Below are positions 1 to 6,998 of a stretch of 28,740 nucleotides of DNA, piece by piece. Position numbers and translations under genes: made by a program. The notes beneath the pieces were generated by a model that worked only from the letters and a program-made list of their open reading frames with translations, was not told the origin of the DNA and did no database searches. Source of the DNA: an uncultured Aquincola sp. (GTDB lineage Bacteria > Pseudomonadota > Gammaproteobacteria > Burkholderiales > Burkholderiaceae); the NCBI GenBank assembly GCA_937883885.1, contig CAKZXL010000897.1:1-28740 (forward strand), written 5' to 3'. Numbering within the stretch: the stretch's first letter is position 1; every line of letters starts with the position of its first letter.

Positions 1-54
1 CGGCCCTCTTTTCAACGACTTACAGACGTCAGTGGAAGTCTGTAGATCATAAAT

Positions 55-130
<76 letters not shown>

Positions 131-147
131 AAATCTGACGCCGAAAG

Positions 148-223
148 TGGCGTCCCCTAGGGGACTCGAACCCCTGTTACCGCCGTGAAAGGGCGGTGTC
201 CTAGGCCACTAGACGAAGGGGAC
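148..223 (-). tRNA. tRNA-Glu (anticodon UUC)
   Basis: The minus strand gives a 76-nt tRNA starting GTCCCCTTCGTCTAGTGG, with anticodon stem CCGCC/GGCGG around loop CTTTCAC (anticodon TTC), T arm with GTTCGAGTC, and an encoded CCA. It is 17 nt upstream of tRNA-Gly and probably co-transcribed with it from the promoter at 297-325. Confidence 0.97.
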
Positions 224-296
224 GTATCCGGACTTCTCTATGCCGAGGTATTACCTCTGGCCACCTGCCGCGTGTTGTTCGCTGCAAGTGGCGCGC

Positions 297-325
297 ATTT
301 TATGCGCCGACTGCCAACTCGTCAA
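297..325 (-). promoter_or_regulatory. Promoter of the tRNA-Glu/tRNA-Gly unit
   Basis: On the minus strand, TTGACG (325-320) and TAAAAT (302-297) are separated by exactly 17 nt, and the bases after the -10 box are GC-rich (GCGCGCC). This is a sigma70 promoter with the GC-rich discriminator usual for stable RNA genes. It lies about 75 nt upstream of tRNA-Glu. Confidence 0.75.
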
Positions 326-509
326 CACTTAATATTCACTTGATACCCTAAAAACAAATTTGCCTGCCGAGACATGAGAACACTTGGCTCAAGACAGCTT
401 TAAAACCGCTCGCCCACTGCCTATGAGCAGCCTCATCTCACAGCCCTGCCGCGAATCGCCACAAGCGTGAGCGGGCCGCAAGGCCACGCGACGACCAAAT
501 CCCGGGCAC

Positions 510-534
510 AAAAAAACCGCCTCAAGAGCGGTTT
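510..534 (-). terminator. Orphan terminator of a displaced tRNA-Gly gene
   Basis: On the minus strand, AAACCGC (534-528) pairs with GCGGTTT (520-514) around a 7-nt loop and is followed by a T-run (513-510). It ends leftward transcription, yet the only thing in front of it is the 19-bp tRNA-Gly 3' remnant at 547-565. The natural reading is that a tRNA-Gly gene once sat directly upstream and that the ICE inserted at its 3' end. The terminator now also blocks outward transcription from the ICE promoter at 633-661. Confidence 0.8.
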
Positions 535-546
535 CTTTGTTACGAC

Positions 547-565
547 TGGAGCGGGAAACGGGACT
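547..565 (-). repeat. ICE att site (distal end, copy of tRNA-Gly 3' end)
   Basis: TGGAGCGGGAAACG (547-560) is identical to the tRNA-Gly 3' end at 55-68; the next base differs (G561 against A69), then GACT matches again, giving 18 of 19. ICEclc and PAGI-2-type elements integrate in the last 18 bp of tRNA-Gly and leave such a direct repeat at the end far from the integrase. Position, orientation and the orphan terminator beside it fix the element boundary here, with the ICE to the right. The mismatch suggests that the target was a different tRNA-Gly gene from the one at 55-130. Confidence 0.88.
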
Positions 566-632
566 AGCACTGACGCGCTAAGCGTATGTTTTCCAACTCT
601 TTTCTTCGCTGAGGGTCTCAACGAAGGCCTCA

Positions 633-661
633 ATTTTAGCCTCGTTTTCGGGCGTCGTCAA
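633..661 (-). promoter_or_regulatory. Outward-facing promoter at the ICE end (Pcirc-like)
   Basis: TTGACG (661-656) and TAAAAT (638-633) on the minus strand are separated by 17 nt: the same two hexamers and the same spacing as the tRNA promoter at 297-325. It would start transcripts about 60 nt inside the att repeat and send them out of the element. In ICEclc a constitutive promoter at the corresponding end (Pcirc) drives the integrase gene after circularisation. The role here is inferred from that parallel; the integrase is not in the window. Confidence 0.65.
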
Positions 662-1229
662 CGAAGACCGTCCACCAATTTCCACTCGCCGCCAACACCA
701 TCCGCTCACCTGCGTGCTACCCCGTGCCGAGGCAGTCCGCTGCATCGCGTACGTGTGCGCGAACTGAGTGCGCATCTCTCAGCCTTGCACAGCTGATCAT
801 GCGCAAGGCGGAGCGAGGCAGTCAGTTGCTATGTCGATCTATCAGGATGCCGTGGAAGTCTCACCGGCATCGCCTCCCCCCTGGCCAGCACCAATCAAAC
901 CGCATAGACGCAGCGCCGAGGCAAGTCGGTTAGACCCCTTATAGAACACGCGATACGAAATGAGTCTTGATGAAAAAATCAAGGCCGACGACGCTGACAG
1001 GCGTGTACAAGCGCAACCAGGTGCGGTCACTAATCGCTCGATGGTCGAAGCATCGCGATTTTCACATATCGAGCGGGCAATGGCCACTGGCCTTGAGCAT
1101 GTGGACCCAACATGCTTCGGCATACCCCGCCAACGTGCGCCCAAGAAGCCAAACAACAAATGCCGTGACCATACGTCGATCGGCAGCAGAGGAGTCGGTG
1201 ATGTAGCGCTCCCGCAAGGAGATGGAGAC
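662..1229. other. Spacer between ICE end and first gene
   Basis: I see no convincing gene. Two small inverted repeats are present: GCCTTGC/GCAAGGC (782-788/803-809) and CTTGAT/ATCAAG (966-971/978-983). The reading frame of the next gene stays open upstream to 960, but the residues from 960 to 1229 lack recognisable structure and the good ribosome binding site lies at 1214. The control region of the bisR-like gene should be in this stretch; I cannot name its boxes. Confidence 0.5.
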
Positions 1230-1982
1230 ATGCATGAAGAGCTGCCAGCTTCAAAGGTGTTCTATCGTCCGATTGAGGCCGCCATACGCTGGGCAGGATT
1301 ATGGCGTTACTCGCAAGAAATCCTGTCCTCCATCTCGTCGCCTAGAAATCTGCCGAGAACGCTCAATTGCCCCCGATGGGATGAACTGCGACTCTGCACG
1401 GAACGCATCTACGATGCCATCGTCAACGGTGAGCTTCCCTATGGTCGAAACGGCATCACGTTGAACGATGAATCCCTGCTTGATTCCCATGAGTTGACCG
1501 TGCGCCACCTCGATCTCAAACACTGGATGCAAACCCACTACCCAGGGCATCGACCTGCTTTTCTTTTCAGTCGCATCGAGCGCATCGCGCACCCCGTCAT
1601 CACGCTGGAAGCCGGACAGGCCATGTTGGTGGAACGCCAAGCCATGAAGGCGGAGCTTGAGCTTTGTCGTCGCGAACTGCGGAACCTCAAGGAGCGTCAC
1701 GAAGAACTGCTCAAGCAATCTGGGGCAATCCCAGCCTGCGGCCAGTGTTCTCTCAGTGATCGTGCGGAGGCCACCTACCTGCACATCATTGGCAGCATGT
1801 TGGAGCTGATGCTGAGCAGATCTCCTTCGGGCAAGCCGCACTCTTGCTTCAGCACCCAGGAGGCCATCGTCAGCGCGTTGATCGCTCATCGTGGCGGCAC
1901 CATGGGCATCACCGAGCGCACGCTGAACGGCAAGTTCGCCAGCGCACGGAGGAAGCTGGGCAGCGCTAGCGTAGTTGCTTGA
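1230..1982 (+). CDS. bisR: BisR-like activator of the ICE transfer-competence switch
   Basis: 250-aa protein with no domain I can name. The start at 1230 follows AAGGAGATGGAG (1214-1225) and gives nearly the length I recall for BisR of ICEclc (251 aa); an ATG at 960 in the same frame is less likely. BisR there is the relay that turns on the alpA operon in a subset of cells. The evidence is position (first gene from the distal att, directly upstream of alpA, same strand) and size rather than a motif. Visible features are a charged helix likely to form a coiled coil (about residues 130-160, with ELELCRRELRNLKERHEELL), a CGQC pair near 167-170, and a basic C-terminus (ERTLNGKFASARRKLG) that could bind DNA. 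It could instead be an unrelated regulator. Confidence 0.65.
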   Translation: MHEELPASKVFYRPIEAAIRWAGLWRYSQEILSSISSPRNLPRTLNCPRWDELRLCTERIYDAIVNGELPYGRNGITLNDESLLDSHELTVRHLDLKHWMQTHYPGHRPAFLFSRIERIAHPVITLEAGQAMLVERQAMKAELELCRRELRNLKERHEELLKQSGAIPACGQCSLSDRAEATYLHIIGSMLELMLSRSPSGKPHSCFSTQEAIVSALIAHRGGTMGITERTLNGKFASARRKLGSASVVA

Positions 1983-2013
1983 GGTTTTCCAGCTTGTATC
2001 TGCAGTCTGGGAA

Positions 2014-2057
2014 ATTGCATTTGCAATGTACTTCGGAAGCCATGTCTATTGAATAGA
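2014..2057 (+). promoter_or_regulatory. Two palindromes upstream of alpA
   Basis: The 118-bp bisR-alpA spacer holds ATTGCATTTGCAAT (2014-2027, arms of 6 with 2 central bases) and TCTATTGAATAGA (2045-2057, arms of 6 around one base). They are AT-rich in a GC-rich element and lie 44-87 bp before the alpA start, where operators for BisR, BisDC or AlpA itself would be expected. Which protein binds is not shown by the sequence. Confidence 0.5.
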
Positions 2058-2100
2058 GGTCACCCCAACAAACGCCACTGAGCGTTAAGGAGTGACCACT

Positions 2101-2340
2101 ATGTCGCAGCCCACTGCACTGCTGCCCGGCGAGCGCCGCATCCTGCGGCTGGACGAAGTCGAGGCCAAATCCGGATTCAAACGCGCGCATATCTACTCGC
2201 TCATGAAAAAGGGTGAGTTTCCCCAATCGCTACGCCTCGGCGTTCGCGCTGTCGGATGGGATTCCACCGAGATCGATCTGTGGATAACCGAACGTCTCAA
2301 GAACCGCGCGCAGCAGCCAGCTCTCCCGAGCGATGTCTGA
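2101..2340 (+). CDS. alpA: AlpA family DNA-binding protein
   Basis: 79-aa small helix-turn-helix protein of the AlpA/excisionase-like group. The family pattern is clear: RILRLDEVEAKSGFKRAHIY near the N-terminus (recognition helix RAHIYSLMKKGEFP), then the wing residues RLGVRAVGWDSTEIDLWI. AlpA proteins act as transcriptional activators or excisionase-like factors in phages and ICEs. The ATG at 2101 is chosen because AAGGAGTG (2087-2094) sits 6 nt upstream; a GTG at 2092 overlaps that site. It is the first gene of the alpA-parA-shi-bisD-bisC operon, ending 10 nt before parA. In ICEclc this operon is the one whose products sustain the bistable transfer state. Confidence 0.9.
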   Translation: MSQPTALLPGERRILRLDEVEAKSGFKRAHIYSLMKKGEFPQSLRLGVRAVGWDSTEIDLWITERLKNRAQQPALPSDV

Positions 2341-2350
2341 GGAGAGCCCT

Positions 2351-3214
2351 ATGCAGGTCGTATCCATCATTTCGACCAAAGGCGGCGTGGGCAAGACCAC
2401 CGTCGCGGCCAACCTCGGCGCATTCATCGCCGACGCAGGTCTGCGGGTGCTGCTGCTCGACCTGGACATGCAGCCAACCCTGTCGTCCTACTACGAGCTG
2501 AAGCATCGCGCACCGGGCGGCATCTACGAGCTTCTGGCTTTCAACGAACGCGACCTGGCGAACCTGGTGTCGCGCACAGTCATCGACAACCTGGATCTGG
2601 TGCTGTCCAACGACGAGCACCGGCAGCTCAATACCTTGCTGCTGCACGCCCCAGATGGACGCCTGCGGTTGCGCAACCTGATGCCAAACTTCCAGCCGCA
2701 CTACGATCTGGTGGTCATAGACACCCAGGGCGCGCGCAGCGTATTGCTGGAAATGGCACTGCTGGCGTCCCAGCAGGCCGTGTCGCCCGTCACACCGGAA
2801 ATCCTGGCTGCACGCGAACTGCGGCGTGGAACCCTGCAATTGGTCGAGGACATCACGCCGTACCGAAAGCTGGGCATTGAACCGCCCGCACTGCAGTTGC
2901 TGATAAACCGCGTCCCCGCCGTCTCGTCCAACGCGCGCCTGATCCAGCAGACGCTACGCCTGATCTTCCAGGAGCAGGCCAGCATCCAGGTACTGGCCAC
3001 TGAAATTCCTGCGATCGAAGCTTTTCCGCGCGCAGCCACCCGAGGCCTGCCTGTTCATCGCGTCGAGCATCGACGGCCTTCGGGCCGTCAGGCATTGGCC
3101 GCGTTGGAGATCGTGCGCGGCCTGGCAAATGAGCTATGCCCTCAGTGGCAGGAACGGTTCGCAGCGGTCACCGGCAAGGCCGGAGGGAGGTTCGCCCATG
3201 TCGAACGCCCATGA
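2351..3214 (+). CDS. parA: ParA family ATPase
   Basis: 287-aa deviant Walker ATPase. KGGVGKTT lies at residues 10-17, the Walker A' strand LDLDMQPTLS at 36-45 and the Walker B strand VVIDTQGA at 121-128. Such ATPases partition plasmids and ICE DNA with ParB partners; in ICEclc, ParA together with Shi has also been reported to arrest division of donor cells. The start at 2351 follows GAGGAGAG (2338-2345); an in-frame ATG at 2333 overlaps alpA and has no good site. The 3' end overlaps shi by 17 nt, so the two are probably translationally coupled. The C-terminal tail after about residue 240 is arginine-rich (HRVEHRRPSGRQ), fitting non-specific DNA binding. Confidence 0.93.
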   Translation: MQVVSIISTKGGVGKTTVAANLGAFIADAGLRVLLLDLDMQPTLSSYYELKHRAPGGIYELLAFNERDLANLVSRTVIDNLDLVLSNDEHRQLNTLLLHAPDGRLRLRNLMPNFQPHYDLVVIDTQGARSVLLEMALLASQQAVSPVTPEILAARELRRGTLQLVEDITPYRKLGIEPPALQLLINRVPAVSSNARLIQQTLRLIFQEQASIQVLATEIPAIEAFPRAATRGLPVHRVEHRRPSGRQALAALEIVRGLANELCPQWQERFAAVTGKAGGRFAHVERP

Positions 3215-3458
3215 ACTGGCCCGCGGCCACAAGCGGTTGCTGCCGCTGATCGAGTATGCCCTGAGCGAAGGATGGGAGGTCGTTCGTACCCCAGGTGGAC
3301 ATCTCAAGTTCACCCGGCCGGGCCTGCCACCGATCTTCACCAGCGCCACCGCCAGCGACCACCGAGCGGGGCTCAACGCCCGCGCCATGCTGCGGCGAGC
3401 CCAGCGTGGGCTCGAACCCTCGGAGCTTCCTACGCAGGAAGGAGATGGCCATGCCTGA
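3198..3458 (+). CDS. shi: Shi-position small protein with HicA-like pattern
   Basis: 86 aa between parA and the parB-like gene, the place of shi in ICEclc, where Shi with ParA inhibits cell division in transfer-competent cells. The start has GGAGGGAGG at 3182-3190. The sequence resembles the HicA mRNA-interferase fold: a first helix ending in SEGWEVVR, then PGGHLKFTRPGLPP, then a C-terminal helix AGLNARAMLRRAQRGL. HicA proteins show GW, then G-S/G-H followed by a strand with F-T, and a final helix, with the His as the catalytic residue. That resemblance is my reading and not established for Shi. It overlaps parA by 17 nt and the next gene by 8 nt, so production of all three should be tightly linked. 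The ortholog call rests on position. Confidence 0.7.
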   Translation: MSNAHELARGHKRLLPLIEYALSEGWEVVRTPGGHLKFTRPGLPPIFTSATASDHRAGLNARAMLRRAQRGLEPSELPTQEGDGHA

Positions 3459-5145
3459 CATCTCCCCCCAGGACGTTGCAAACAAGCTCCTGAGCGATGG
3501 CTTCACGCGCAGCGGCCCCGTCGCGAGCAGCTTGAGCGATCCGATTGAGGATACGCCGATGGTCGTGACGCTCGATGAACTGCGGCCGTATGAGCTTGAT
3601 CCGCGCCTCACCCGCAACCCGCTTTACGACGACATCAAGGCGTCGATTCGCGAACGCGGACTCGACGCTCCCCCGCCCATCACGCGGCGTCCAGGCGCGG
3701 ATCACTACATCATCCGCAACGGCGGCAATACGCGTCTGGCGATCCTGCGCGAACTCTGGAGCGAGACACGGGACGAGCGCTTCTTCCGCATTGCCTGCCA
3801 GTTCCGGCCATGGCCAGAACGCGGAGAAATAGTTTCCTTGACGGGCCATCTCGCGGAAAACGAGCTGCACGGCGGCCTGTCGTTCATCGAGCGCGCATTG
3901 GGCGTGCAGAAAGCCCGGGAACTGTATGAAGAGGAAACCGGCAAACCCTTGTCCCAATCCGAGCTGGCACGCCGCCTCAAGGCGGACGGCTATCCCGTGC
4001 CGCAACCCCACATCAGCCGGATGCAAGAGGCCATCCAATATCTGCTGCCCGCCATCCCGACCGTGCTTTACGCCGGCCTGGGGCGGCACCAGGTCGAGCA
4101 ACTGACCAGCCTGCGGCGCGCCGCCGACAGAGTCTGGTCGGCCCGCAATCGCCAGGCCCACTCCCACCTCGATTTCCCCACGTTGTTCCAGGACGTGTTG
4201 GCACTGTTCGACAGTGCGGCGGGCGGCTTCAGCGTTCAGCGCGTCCAGGACGAACTGGTCGGCCAGATGGCCGATCTGCTCGACATGGAATACGACACGC
4301 TGCTCTTCGAGATTACCGACTCGGATCGGCGCTGGCAGGTCCTCAGCAGCGAGCCTGCCGGCGAACCCGAATCACCTCCCGCGCCAGCACCATCCCTGTC
4401 GTCGCCATCGACAGCGTCGACCGGGCAGCCATCCTCGCCCCCGCCACCGGAGCAGACATCGACGACGCCTTCGGCGCCGACAGCCGCGCCGCCCGCACCG
4501 GGTCCGGAGGAATCCGACGATGCGCAGCGTGCCACCCTGTTGCAGGAGCACATCGTATCGCCAGCCGGCACAACCGAGCGGCTGCAATCCATCCAGCGCC
4601 TGGTCGCGGATCACACCGGCGAGACGTTGCCGGATTTCGAGCGCAACGTCTTGCAGTCGATCCCGATTCAGGCAGGAAGTCTCTATCCGATTACCGACGT
4701 CTGGTACATCGAACCCGCGCTGGACGACCCCGATCGCCTGCGCACGCATATCGCGCAGTTCGCCCGCGAGATTGCCGGCGAAGCCGCTCTGCAAGACCTG
4801 GTCGAGGCGTGCCAGGAAGGCATCGGTTTTCGATGCCGGCAGCCCGAGGCCGAGCCAACACCCGATCGGCACGCCCAGGCGACGCTGGCACTGCTGCATG
4901 CCCTGAGCACGCCTTACTTGGCGACCGATCAGTCGGTCACGAGCATCGATCTTTCGATTCTCACCGAAATGCTGGGAGCGCTTCTACAAGGTACCCCGGC
5001 AGTCACCGGAGCGCAGCAAGGCTTGCCACACAGGCTCAGCGACAACGCCCTGGTGAAACTGTTCCGCCTGCTGCGGCTTGCCCGTCGCTTGAGGGACATC
5101 GAGTCCGGCATCGCCGATGGCGACCATGCCATCACCGGATCATGA
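3451..5145 (+). CDS. bisD: ParB family protein, BisD-like
   Basis: 564 aa, of the ParB type typical of PFGI-1-class ICEs (TIGR03764-like). Residues about 38-130 form the ParB/Srx-like domain, with RNGGNTR at 89-95 in place of the usual GERR box. A helix-turn-helix follows at about 167-195 (LSQSELARRLKADGYPVPQP). Residues about 300-355 are a proline/serine/threonine-rich linker leading to a separate C-terminal domain. The start at 3451 follows AGGAAGGAG (3436-3444); an ATG at 3445 touches that site. In ICEclc the equivalent, BisD, works with BisC as the master activator of transfer genes, so here the protein may be a regulator as well as, or instead of, a partition factor. It overlaps shi by 8 nt and ends 11 nt before bisC. 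Confidence 0.85.
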   Translation: MPDISPQDVANKLLSDGFTRSGPVASSLSDPIEDTPMVVTLDELRPYELDPRLTRNPLYDDIKASIRERGLDAPPPITRRPGADHYIIRNGGNTRLAILRELWSETRDERFFRIACQFRPWPERGEIVSLTGHLAENELHGGLSFIERALGVQKARELYEEETGKPLSQSELARRLKADGYPVPQPHISRMQEAIQYLLPAIPTVLYAGLGRHQVEQLTSLRRAADRVWSARNRQAHSHLDFPTLFQDVLALFDSAAGGFSVQRVQDELVGQMADLLDMEYDTLLFEITDSDRRWQVLSSEPAGEPESPPAPAPSLSSPSTASTGQPSSPPPPEQTSTTPSAPTAAPPAPGPEESDDAQRATLLQEHIVSPAGTTERLQSIQRLVADHTGETLPDFERNVLQSIPIQAGSLYPITDVWYIEPALDDPDRLRTHIAQFAREIAGEAALQDLVEACQEGIGFRCRQPEAEPTPDRHAQATLALLHALSTPYLATDQSVTSIDLSILTEMLGALLQGTPAVTGAQQGLPHRLSDNALVKLFRLLRLARRLRDIESGIADGDHAITGS

Positions 5146-5156
5146 GAGGCGTAGCC

Positions 5157-5717
5157 ATGTCCGGACCTCACCCACTTAACCAGGCAGTGATCGCCCAGGC
5201 ACTTCATGATCTACGCAACGGCCAGTTGCGCCGGGCCAAGTCGATGGGGTTCGACGACAAGGATCTGGATGCCCTCAAGCATCCCGCGATGGCCAGCGTG
5301 CTGGCCAACGCCAACGTGTCGTGGTGCTCGGTAGTCGTCAACCGCGATGTGCTGCGTCGTCTGCTGCACCAGGTAGAAGACGTCACCGAGGAGGTGGTGA
5401 AGATCGATCGGCTACTGCGCCTGGGCGCCAGCACGGAGCTGATCAGCAAATTCTTCGGCTTGACCCACCAGGAGATCGCCTTGCGTCGCAGTGTCATCGG
5501 CCTGCCGAAACGCAAGGGGCGGCATCCGGTATTGACCGAGGAACAGGACACCGACCTGTGGAAGCGCTGGTCCTCGACAGTGAAGGAGCAGGAAGTCGAC
5601 AGCAACGACGACATGGGAATGCTGGGCGTCGCGGCGGATCTCGCCGAGGCCACTGGGCTGCCTCTGTCCGTGATCTGGAATGCCTTGCGCGGATGGATCG
5701 ATGAAGGGCTGACCTGA
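5157..5717 (+). CDS. bisC: DUF2857 protein, BisC-like activator subunit
   Basis: 186 aa, recognisable as DUF2857: an N-terminal helical region, then RLLRLGASTELISKFFGLTH with helix-turn-helix character at about 84-103, and VIGLPKRKGRHP after it. DUF2857 is related to the flagellar regulator FlhC, and BisC of ICEclc is its best-known member; with BisD it switches on the late ICE promoters in 3-5% of cells. The FlhC zinc cysteines are not obvious here. GAGAGG (5144-5149) precedes the ATG. The stop overlaps the next start (TGATG), so translation continues directly into the replication gene, coupling the regulator with replication functions. Confidence 0.82.
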   Translation: MSGPHPLNQAVIAQALHDLRNGQLRRAKSMGFDDKDLDALKHPAMASVLANANVSWCSVVVNRDVLRRLLHQVEDVTEEVVKIDRLLRLGASTELISKFFGLTHQEIALRRSVIGLPKRKGRHPVLTEEQDTDLWKRWSSTVKEQEVDSNDDMGMLGVAADLAEATGLPLSVIWNALRGWIDEGLT

Positions 5718-6922
5718 TGACGGATGGGCCACACCCTACGCGCGGCCCCGTCCGGCTGGGCGAGCTGTTCGAGCAGGCGCTCGGCCAACTGGCACCTCAA
5801 CAGCCGCCGCCGGCCCCATCTGCAGTCTCACCACCGACCGACGGCTTTCTCTATAGTGGCAATCGACACGACAGCGTGCCGCGTGCATTGCTGCTGGACC
5901 GGCGCCTGACACCGCTTGAACGCAACGGCTGGCAGGTGTTCCGCCTGATGCTGGCGGACGACGGCATCACCGCCATGCCCACCTACGACCAGCTTGCGCC
6001 TTGGCTGGCCTCCATGCCTTGTGCCGAGAGGGCATCGCACGAGACGGTGGCCCGAGCGCTGACCGTGCTGCGACTGACGCGCTGGATCAGCCTGGTGCGG
6101 CGCCGGCGTGATCCCAGAAGCGGGCGCATTCAGGGCAACCTCTACGTCCTGCACGACGAACCGCTCACCCCTTACGAAGCCATCCAGCTCGATGCCGATT
6201 ATCTGGAGTTGGTCAGCCAGGCACTGACGCATGCCAGCAAATCCGTCCAGCGCGTGGGCGCGACCACCCTGCAGGAGTTGACGCAAGACCCCATGCTCAG
6301 CGGCCGAGTGCTGCCGAGTCGCCTGGAGATTCTGTCACAGCGGCTGTCAGCGCAGGGCTGGAACGGCACATCGAGTTATCCACAGGGCGGCGGCGAACAC
6401 GATTCCGAAGACGGCTCCGACGACCGTCTTCGGAATCTGGCGAACCTCTCTTCGGATTCCGAAGCAGGCCGGAAAAGCCCGGAAAACGGCGCACTTCGGA
6501 ATCCGAAGTCGGACCGTACAGTACGTATAAAAGAAAGTATTAAAGAAGTACGTACAGTACCGCGCGCGCAAGAAGAACGTCAGCAACTGCAGTTGCCCAG
6601 GCGCTTCCTGGCGCTGAAGGCGGAGCAGCAGAACGGCGCGCTGGCCGCGATGCAGTCAGTGGATCACGATCTGCGGCAAGCCCTGCTGGACGAATGGGAT
6701 GCACGTTGCGCCTCCACGACGATCCGCAATCCCACCGGCTACCTGTTCGGCATCATTCAGAAAGCCTTACGGGGAGAATTTCGCACCTGGGCTGCACAGA
6801 AGGCGCCTGCGGCGCCAGTCAACAGGACACCAGAGCCCGATCCGCCGCCCGCCACACCTGCTGATGCGGAAGTCGCGAAAGCTCATCTGGCGCGCCTGCA
6901 GGAACTGTTGCGCTCGACCTGA
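5717..6922 (+). CDS. STY4528-type ICE replication protein
   Basis: 401 aa. The N-terminal half carries the pattern of the STY4528 'pathogenicity relevant replication protein' group (SVPRALLLDRRLTPLERNGW, then a winged-helix-like stretch ending RLTRWISLVRRRRDPRSGRI). The C-terminal part (about 290-350) is helical and holds NPTGYLFGIIQKALRGEF, as in replication initiators that load on DNA. Residues about 228-281 are a polar, low-complexity linker, and the DNA coding for it contains the palindrome cluster described separately. The family name implies a role in replication of the excised element; I know of no direct biochemical proof. The gene ends the bis operon and is followed by a 358-bp regulatory gap. 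Confidence 0.8.
   Translation: MTDGPHPTRGPVRLGELFEQALGQLAPQQPPPAPSAVSPPTDGFLYSGNRHDSVPRALLLDRRLTPLERNGWQVFRLMLADDGITAMPTYDQLAPWLASMPCAERASHETVARALTVLRLTRWISLVRRRRDPRSGRIQGNLYVLHDEPLTPYEAIQLDADYLELVSQALTHASKSVQRVGATTLQELTQDPMLSGRVLPSRLEILSQRLSAQGWNGTSSYPQGGGEHDSEDGSDDRLRNLANLSSDSEAGRKSPENGALRNPKSDRTVRIKESIKEVRTVPRAQEERQQLQLPRRFLALKAEQQNGALAAMQSVDHDLRQALLDEWDARCASTTIRNPTGYLFGIIQKALRGEFRTWAAQKAPAAPVNRTPEPDPPPATPADAEVAKAHLARLQELLRST
6401..6560 (+). repeat. Palindrome cluster and AT-rich patch inside the replication gene (origin-like)
   Basis: Within the linker-coding part of the replication gene are GATTCCGAAGACGG (6401-6414) with its exact inverse at 6424-6437, CTTCGGATTCCGAAG (6450-6464) and ACTTCGGAATCCGAAGT (6493-6509). 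All three share a CTTCGGA/TCCGAAG core. Then CGTACAGTAC appears twice (6515-6524 and 6551-6560), flanking 26 bp (6525-6550) with very few G or C in an otherwise GC-rich gene. Repeated binding boxes next to an AT-rich segment within the initiator gene match the layout of several plasmid and phage origins. Function is inferred. Confidence 0.55.
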
Positions 6923-6998
6923 CACGCCCGCGAGCCGGCACGGCGTCGAGAGTCATCAGCCCGGAAGCTGCTCTGCAATGTCCAAGGTGTTCCACCGT

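Noticed and set aside
1..54. Possible terminator after tRNA-Gly (ACAGAC/GTCTGT inverted repeat at about 22-45)
   Set aside because: The arms are short, the loop is about 12 nt, and no T-run follows on the minus strand; it may as well be an unrelated repeat at the window edge.
467..796. Plus-strand open frame of 109 codons across the att site, and a 65-codon minus-strand frame at 578-775
   Set aside because: Both cross or touch the tRNA terminator, att repeat and outward promoter, have no ribosome binding site, and read as random sequence.
960..1229. Longer start for the bisR-like gene (340 aa)
   Set aside because: The added 90 residues look random, and a good ribosome binding site and the length expected of BisR favour 1230.
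2399..3039. Long minus-strand frames opposite parA, and similar ones opposite most genes (for example 12399-13589 and 22877-24457)
   Set aside because: They mirror the codon bias of real genes on the plus strand, have no start signals, and contain no protein motif.
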